Shown here: piece by piece, positions 57,701-64,000 of the stretch
How the letters are laid out: every line of letters starts with the position of its first letter
Numbering within the stretch: position 1 is the first letter of the stretch
The notes under the pieces: model-generated
Database searches by the model: none
The model's input: only the letters and a program-made list of their open reading frames with translations
What the model was told of the DNA's origin: nothing
Translations under genes and position numbers: made by a program
DNA from: Gloeophyllum trabeum ATCC 11539
Taxonomy: Eukaryota > Basidiomycota > Agaricomycetes > Gloeophyllales > Gloeophyllaceae
Assembly (NCBI RefSeq): GCF_000344685.1
Contig: NW_006920423.1
Span: 667,573-731,572, forward strand
DNA: 64,000 nucleotides
Direction: 5' to 3'

Positions 57701-60700
57701 GAATAGGTATCAGATGAGGCCTTGAAATGGGCCGGGGTCCAGCAGGTAGAGCTCTCGGAGTCATTGGAGTCGCCGGAGACGATGCGATGACGCTGCTCCC
57801 GCCGACAGACTGGTCTTTGTGTGGCACGGGAGGCGGCACATCCGCAGGGCGATTCTCGTGCAAGAACAAAGATAGATCGTACAGCTCGTCCCGGATGTCC
57901 CTGATGTTGTCTACGAGCTCCCTGTGGTCCTCGACACGGCCCTGATCCAGATCGTGGAGATACTGCAGCAAGCGGTTCACATCGTGCGTCAGGATCTCAC
58001 TGCGTGCAGACGGTGCGCTCTCAATCGTGTGGATGGACGGGACATCTCCTGCAGGTGTGGCGATACTGACGCTTATAGGCACTGAAGGCGTCGACGGAGC
58101 GGGCGAGCTCGGCAGAGGAATGAAGGCAGGTGACAACTAGAGGTAAAATGAGTTCCTCCTATACCTCTTCACGACAGATACAATAGAAGCACGTACCGAG
58201 CGCTGGTCAACGGGCACCGGGGTAGGCGGCGACCGATGAGTCGAGAGCAACGACGGCTCCGTCGGCTCCTCGTCCATCTGGAACTCAAACAGCGACCGCG
58301 GCTCAAAAATCGAGGACCGCATCGATATACTCGACACCGTCGACACCGACGAGGGCGTCCTCGTCACCGTCACCGTGCGCTCGGCCGACAGCAGCGACGG
58401 CGTCGGTACATCAGTAGGCGTAGAAACCGACTCGGGCGTGGCTGTCACGGACGTGGGCGACGACGGCGTGACGGTGCTGGGCAGCTCAGGGATGGGCGAG
58501 AGCCGCGGCTGCTCCGTCGTGATGGGGGACCCGCTGGGTCTCAGGCCGGAGGTTTCGTACGACATGTCAGGCCCCTCCGGAACGGCTATGGACAGCACCG
58601 AGGGCGAAGCCTGCAATATCGATGACTCATATGAGCGGTCGCTCTCCGGCGCCCAGAGCGATTCGCGGATGGACGGAGACGGCGGGGTCGGCTGCTGCAA
58701 GTCTTCAGAAGACACAGTGGGAGTCAATTCCTCGATGGTCGGGGTGATCGACGACTCAGTCGGGCTCGAAATCGATTCTGGCGTTTCGCTACTGGGCAGG
58801 GACTCCATGGGTTGTATCGGAGACGGACCAGGGAAGGACTCGATGGTAGACACAGTCGTGGGTGTGAAATCTTCCGTCGGCTCTAGTTGACTCTCCGAGA
58901 CGTCTGTCAAGGATGGCTCGGTGGGCGGCCATGACGGGCTGGATACCGAGGCAGGCTCGGAGGGGGGCAACGGGATGTCCTCCGGGCAAATCTCAGGCTC
59001 GACATCTGACGGGATGGTGGGGATTTCCGAGGGAGCAACGACGCTCCTCTCCTCATCTTCTTCCTCTGCGATACTGGGGATGCACCGGCACTCGGCGGTA
59101 TCGTACTCCGTCGTCAGCTCCGTCGGGCACACTTCAGCAGTGATGTACTCTGACGGCGGCTCACTCTTGCAGACATCCGCTGTAATATACTCCGACACAG
59201 AGGGCGTCGGGCACACCTCCGCGGTGCTGTACTCCGTCGAGCAGACTTCCGCCGTGGAGTATTCAGTCGAAGCAGCTTCAGCAGTGGAGTACTCCGTCGA
59301 AGCGGCTTCAGCGGTTATATACTCGCTCTCGGACGGGATACTGGGAATCACCGAAGGCGCAACCTCCGATACATCATCCGTATAGGTGTACGTGCCAGAT
59401 GACGAGGTGTACCGGCACGTCGAACACGTGCCGCTGTACGAGCAGGAGCAGCTTGTCGTCGTCGCGGTATAGCCACGGCTGGAAGTGTCGTATTCGGTCG
59501 AGCGAGACGGCGTAGAGCCTGAAATCTCCGAGTTCTCCTTGTCCGAGCCTTCATCGGTAGTCCGAGTTTGATACGAGGAGGAGAATGTCCGGGAGCTGCT
59601 CCTCGCAGACCTTCTGCGAACTTCTCTTGCCCTCGACAGGCGTGATGGCGAAGTCGAGCCGTATGTATAAGTACTCGGCGTGCCATCGTGGGAGTCACCC
59701 AAGTGGGAAGCAGAGGAAGGACCCCTGAGTGAGAGCGAAGATGCCACAATGTTGGTATCGGAGCCTGACGTGATAGCAAGTCCCACAGTCGTGTCTGTAG
59801 TAGTAATGCCAGCTCCGGTGGTAGTGAAGTCCGTCCTGGACAGAGAGGAGTAGAAACTCGAACCCTTGGTATCATCGCTTGCAGACTTAGAACCGGCCGA
59901 GAAGAACGTCTCATCGTCCAGTTCGCTCGACGTCCTTGACGATGTTCCACGAGACCTTGATTTCGGAGGGGGGGTGAGGCGTACGTCTTCGCCAAGCCTT
60001 GGCGCACTTGATATAGTCACAGGCGAACCTTCACCAAGGACCACGCCGGCCGCAAGGCCCAACCCAAAACCAAGCCCAGGCCTTGCGTTTCGAGCACGGC
60101 TCACAGCAGAGGCAAACTCAGCATCCAAGTCCGTCAGCGAACTAGTCCTCCGGATAGAGCTACTCCTGCTCGGTGCGATGACTCGTGGATCTCCGGGGTA
60201 GAGGAAGCCTTGGCCAGAGACTGCAGCGTCGTCCGTAGCACGAGTCCTAGTAGACACAGCGAATGAGGGTCCGCGAGAGAGCGGCACGCTAGTGCTCGAG
60301 CCAGTAATAGACTGTAGATCAGACAAGTCCGGAATACTGTCAAGAGGCGGGACGAAGACGGTAGACGCAGAGCCTGAGCCAGTAGCCGACTCTGTATTAG
60401 TGCTAGTCATGGAGCGAATTGTCCGAATTGACCCAGTGGGTGAACCCGTCGCTGAACGATCCGGTATCGTAACCGACCGATCCAGGGCCTCCCTATAATC
60501 CTCAAATATTAGCATCAACACATAGGTCTACATAGGGGAACTCCACATACCATATAGCACTAACCCATCTCACTCTTTCCCTCGCGCTCTCCGCACCGAG
60601 CCGTTCAATCCCATCACTGTACAGCAGCTGGAACGGGCACAAAGTCTCAACAAGGCCCATCTCCCCAAGCTGCCCGCTCTCCTGGGAGCTCGCCTCCTCG

Positions 60701-62628
60701 CTCTGCATCCTCGCGGCGATCGTCCCAACATCGTCTTTCGCGCTGGGGTGCAGCGGCGTCGGCACCGACCTTACCTCAGTGCAGTTCAGCAAATCCAGCG
60801 TGACGACGCCGCGGCCTCCGCCCGCCGCAATCCACGACAAGAGTAGCATGTGGGGATACAGCAAAGCCTGGCATCGTTGCCAGCGGTACGGCGGGGGCGC
60901 ATGGACGTTCAAGTACCAGAGCAAGCCAATGCGCAGTGGCTAATGTTACGGTATCCCGTGGTGATAAGATAAGATAACAACTCGATCAGTTTACGTCCAT
61001 GAATCGCACCGCGCCCCACTCACCTCTTGACTGCCCCTCGCGTACACGCCCAGCTCAGCGATATCGAACGGCGGCGGGAGCAGCGCGCTCCCCGTCACAC
61101 TGTCGCTCGTGCTGCGCGGCTCCTCGGCCGGGCGCATCGCCTCGAACGACGGCGCCTCGCCGCGCCTCAGCGAACCGAGCGCCTGGTCCCGTAACCTCAT
61201 CTGCCCCCGCTCCGCGCGCCGCCTGATGCTGAAGAGGCCCTCGCCGGGCGGCGAGCGCACCGTGCCAACCGAGGACGCCGAGGCAGGCGACTTGGCCGTC
61301 TTGCTCCCGAGTGGCGTACGCTCCTTCCACGCGGCGACGATGTTGCGCACCGACGTCAGCGGCGAGCGCGGGGACGTCTGCGGGCGGCGGAGCGACGACG
61401 CCGTCGGGGTACCCGTAAAAGTGTTCGTGTTAGTAGTCGGAGTGAGAGTGCTGCTAAAAGTCGAATAGGTGTTCGCGTAAGTGCCCGTGCCGGTCTGGGT
61501 GTACGTGCCCGTGCCCGTCTGGGTAGGCGTAGTCGTCCCGGTGCGCGCCGTGGTCGTAGTTGGAAACCTTGAATCAGAAGAAAGAGAAGTCGTCCCCCGA
61601 GCTTGCGGGGACAGGAAAGAAGACATCGTAAACGGAGTAGTACCGCTAACGCTGCTCCCACTCTTACTAGCAGCCGGAGAAGAAGGGCGCGATGTATACC
61701 CCGCGGTGCTATACCCAAACCCAGTCCCGCTGCTATACCCAAAGCCGGTGGTGCTAGCAAAGTACGGGCTCGGCGAGCGCGGCCCCGCAGGCGCCGACGT
61801 CGTCCTGGTATGCCCGCCCCGCGAGGGGCTCTCGCTCGCGCCCCCCTCGAAGAACGCGATCAAATCTCCCGCACGCCGCCCGGGCGGGGGCAGCGCGGTC
61901 GACTCGGTGGCAGAGCGCGCATGCGGGGACGGCGAAACCGCGCCCCCGCCAAGCACCGCCGACCGCCTCAGCGCGTCCGAATGCCCGCTGATCGGCCGCG
62001 AGCCCGGCAGCCCAGAGTTGGGCCTGCTATTCGTCCTATCTTCGGTGCGTTCAGTGATCGTGCTCAGCCTGTTGCGTTCCGCGAGCATATTGGCTGTGGT
62101 AGTAGTAGTAGTAGTAGACATCGGCCCGGTGCCGGTGCTTGTGGTGTACGGCGCAGACGAGGTCGTGTACGACCCCGACCCGCTCAGCGTCGAGTACGTC
62201 GGCCGGCTCGCGTCCGACCCCGAGTCGCGCGACCACTCGGTGAGCGCATCCTCGACGTCCGCGAGCTCGTTTTCGATGTTCGTCAGCGCGGCCTCCACCT
62301 CGGCCGTGTCGTCAATAGAGTCGTCGTCAGAGTAAGTATATGTGTTGGTGTAGGATTGAGTAGGCGAGAGGTTGACCCGGCGCATATTGTACGTCGTCGA
62401 GGCGTCCTCGCCGTCATCGGACGGGGGAATTGGCGTACCTTCCGATATAGTCGCGGTCAGCATACCTAATTACAGTGCAGTCAGTCGCTAGTGATTACCT
62501 GTTCGTGAAGTGCCCGTGTACCCCATTCTTGAAGGGTCAGAAGGCGATAGCGTTGAGAATGTTGCAGTTCCAAATAGCGGGGATCGTGGGCCCCCAGTCG
62601 AGGGGTCCGTCGTCGTGTAGCTCGTCAT
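51775..62628 (-). CDS. Giant PH-domain, Ser/Pro-rich, coiled-coil protein (about 3,344 aa)
   Basis: Fifteen exons join in phase: 62628-62499, 62438-61024, 60939-60551, 60492-58197, 58136-56571, 56513-56343, 56288-56247, 56190-56007, 55955-54096, 54043-52748, 52696-52622, 52563-52377, 52322-52257, 52200-51959 and 51890-51775. A Ser/Thr-rich N-terminus (about 515 residues) precedes a PH-like domain near 516-650 (GLLWYLNVHAPPPYRWQRCQ ... ERVRWVSAIWEAL), split by an intron before its last helix. Long disordered tracts follow, with YSTAE-type repeats near 800-1000, a helical DILTHDVNRLLQYLHDL-like part near 1450, a helix around exon 8 (RYLRGLNEWLARDVHDRQ), a Pro/Gln/Gly-rich exon 9, three RRTGYQPSV repeats and a coiled coil (about 2,830-3,070). 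A conserved-looking end has FNVQGYLDEFSKALASEV. The alternative start at 62463 lacks exon 1. A cortical or membrane scaffold is a guess. Confidence 0.8.
53690..53890 (-). repeat. In-frame 81-84-bp tandem repeat in the giant gene
   Basis: Three units encode PSRRTGYQPSV followed by VPEEAP, MHEEAGLGR or variants. Unit lengths of 27-28 residues keep the frame. The repeats just precede the coiled coil. Confidence 0.85.
59110..59330 (-). repeat. In-frame short repeats encoding (S/T)EYxTAE
   Basis: At least six related units of about ten residues such as STEYSTAEAA, STEYSTAEVC, SEYITADVC and TTEYDTAECR follow each other. The unit with Cys appears several times, and a Cys-rich TTTSCSCSYSGTCSTCRYTS stretch lies just upstream in the protein. 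Confidence 0.8.

Positions 62629-64000
<1,372 letters not shown>

Noticed and set aside
62439..62498. A 33-nt intron (62498-62466) before the giant gene's second exon
   Set aside because: A 60-nt intron ending at GGAAG (62439) keeps the same frame, has a CTGAC branch-like site at a normal distance and is of ordinary length.

Overview
The window is nuclear DNA of a filamentous basidiomycete, most likely an Agaricomycete (mushroom or polypore type). The evidence is dense short introns (mostly 50-60 nt GT-AG), a COMPASS-type SET1, a fungal IRE1, UstYa/DUF3328-type proteins, a mushroom-type seven-helix receptor-like protein, and many Ser/Pro-rich proteins with no recognisable domain. I rebuilt gene models by hand: exon phases were checked for every spliced gene, and several genes have exons too short to stand out as open reading frames. 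No species can be named from the sequence alone.

Left part (1-21 kb). IRE1, the ER unfolded-protein sensor, lies on the minus strand (1271-4953). Only 300 bp away, and divergent from it, is a four-exon gene (5254-5769) that I read as the fungal homologue of Asterix, a subunit of the ER PAT chaperone complex; two ER-proteostasis genes therefore share one intergenic promoter. A mostly empty stretch follows, then an eleven-exon antiquitin-type aldehyde dehydrogenase (8586-10778), an unrecognised seven-exon gene (11349-13191), and SET1 on the minus strand (15824-20444). Two copies of a 205-bp element with terminal inverted repeats sit at 785-989 and 15372-15577.

Middle (21-45 kb). This holds a 17-exon S41-peptidase-like gene that carries an 8-bp insertion breaking its frame, a single-pass membrane protein with a PPxY motif, and a small secreted Cys-rich protein with three short exons (29507-29936). 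It continues with a two-helix membrane protein, a divergent pair of UstYa/DUF3328-type genes, a type II membrane protein, a possible very small secreted peptide (39032-39243), the receptor-like seven-helix gene, a LINE C-terminal remnant and an alpha/beta hydrolase of the proline-iminopeptidase type. The stretch 33.4-41.8 kb looks like accessory genome: secreted or membrane proteins separated by long empty intervals.

Right part (45-64 kb). A run of N (46244-46833) is flanked by two identical 485-bp blocks, which is best read as an unmerged contig overlap. Then come a mitochondrial-type conserved protein and a divergent, very acidic/basic repeat protein. A single giant 15-exon gene (51775-62628, about 3,344 residues) follows, with a PH-like domain, long Ser/Thr/Pro-rich tracts and a coiled coil. 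In simple reading-frame terms it looks like five unrelated genes, but all its exon junctions are in phase. The last 1.4 kb holds at most one small candidate gene.
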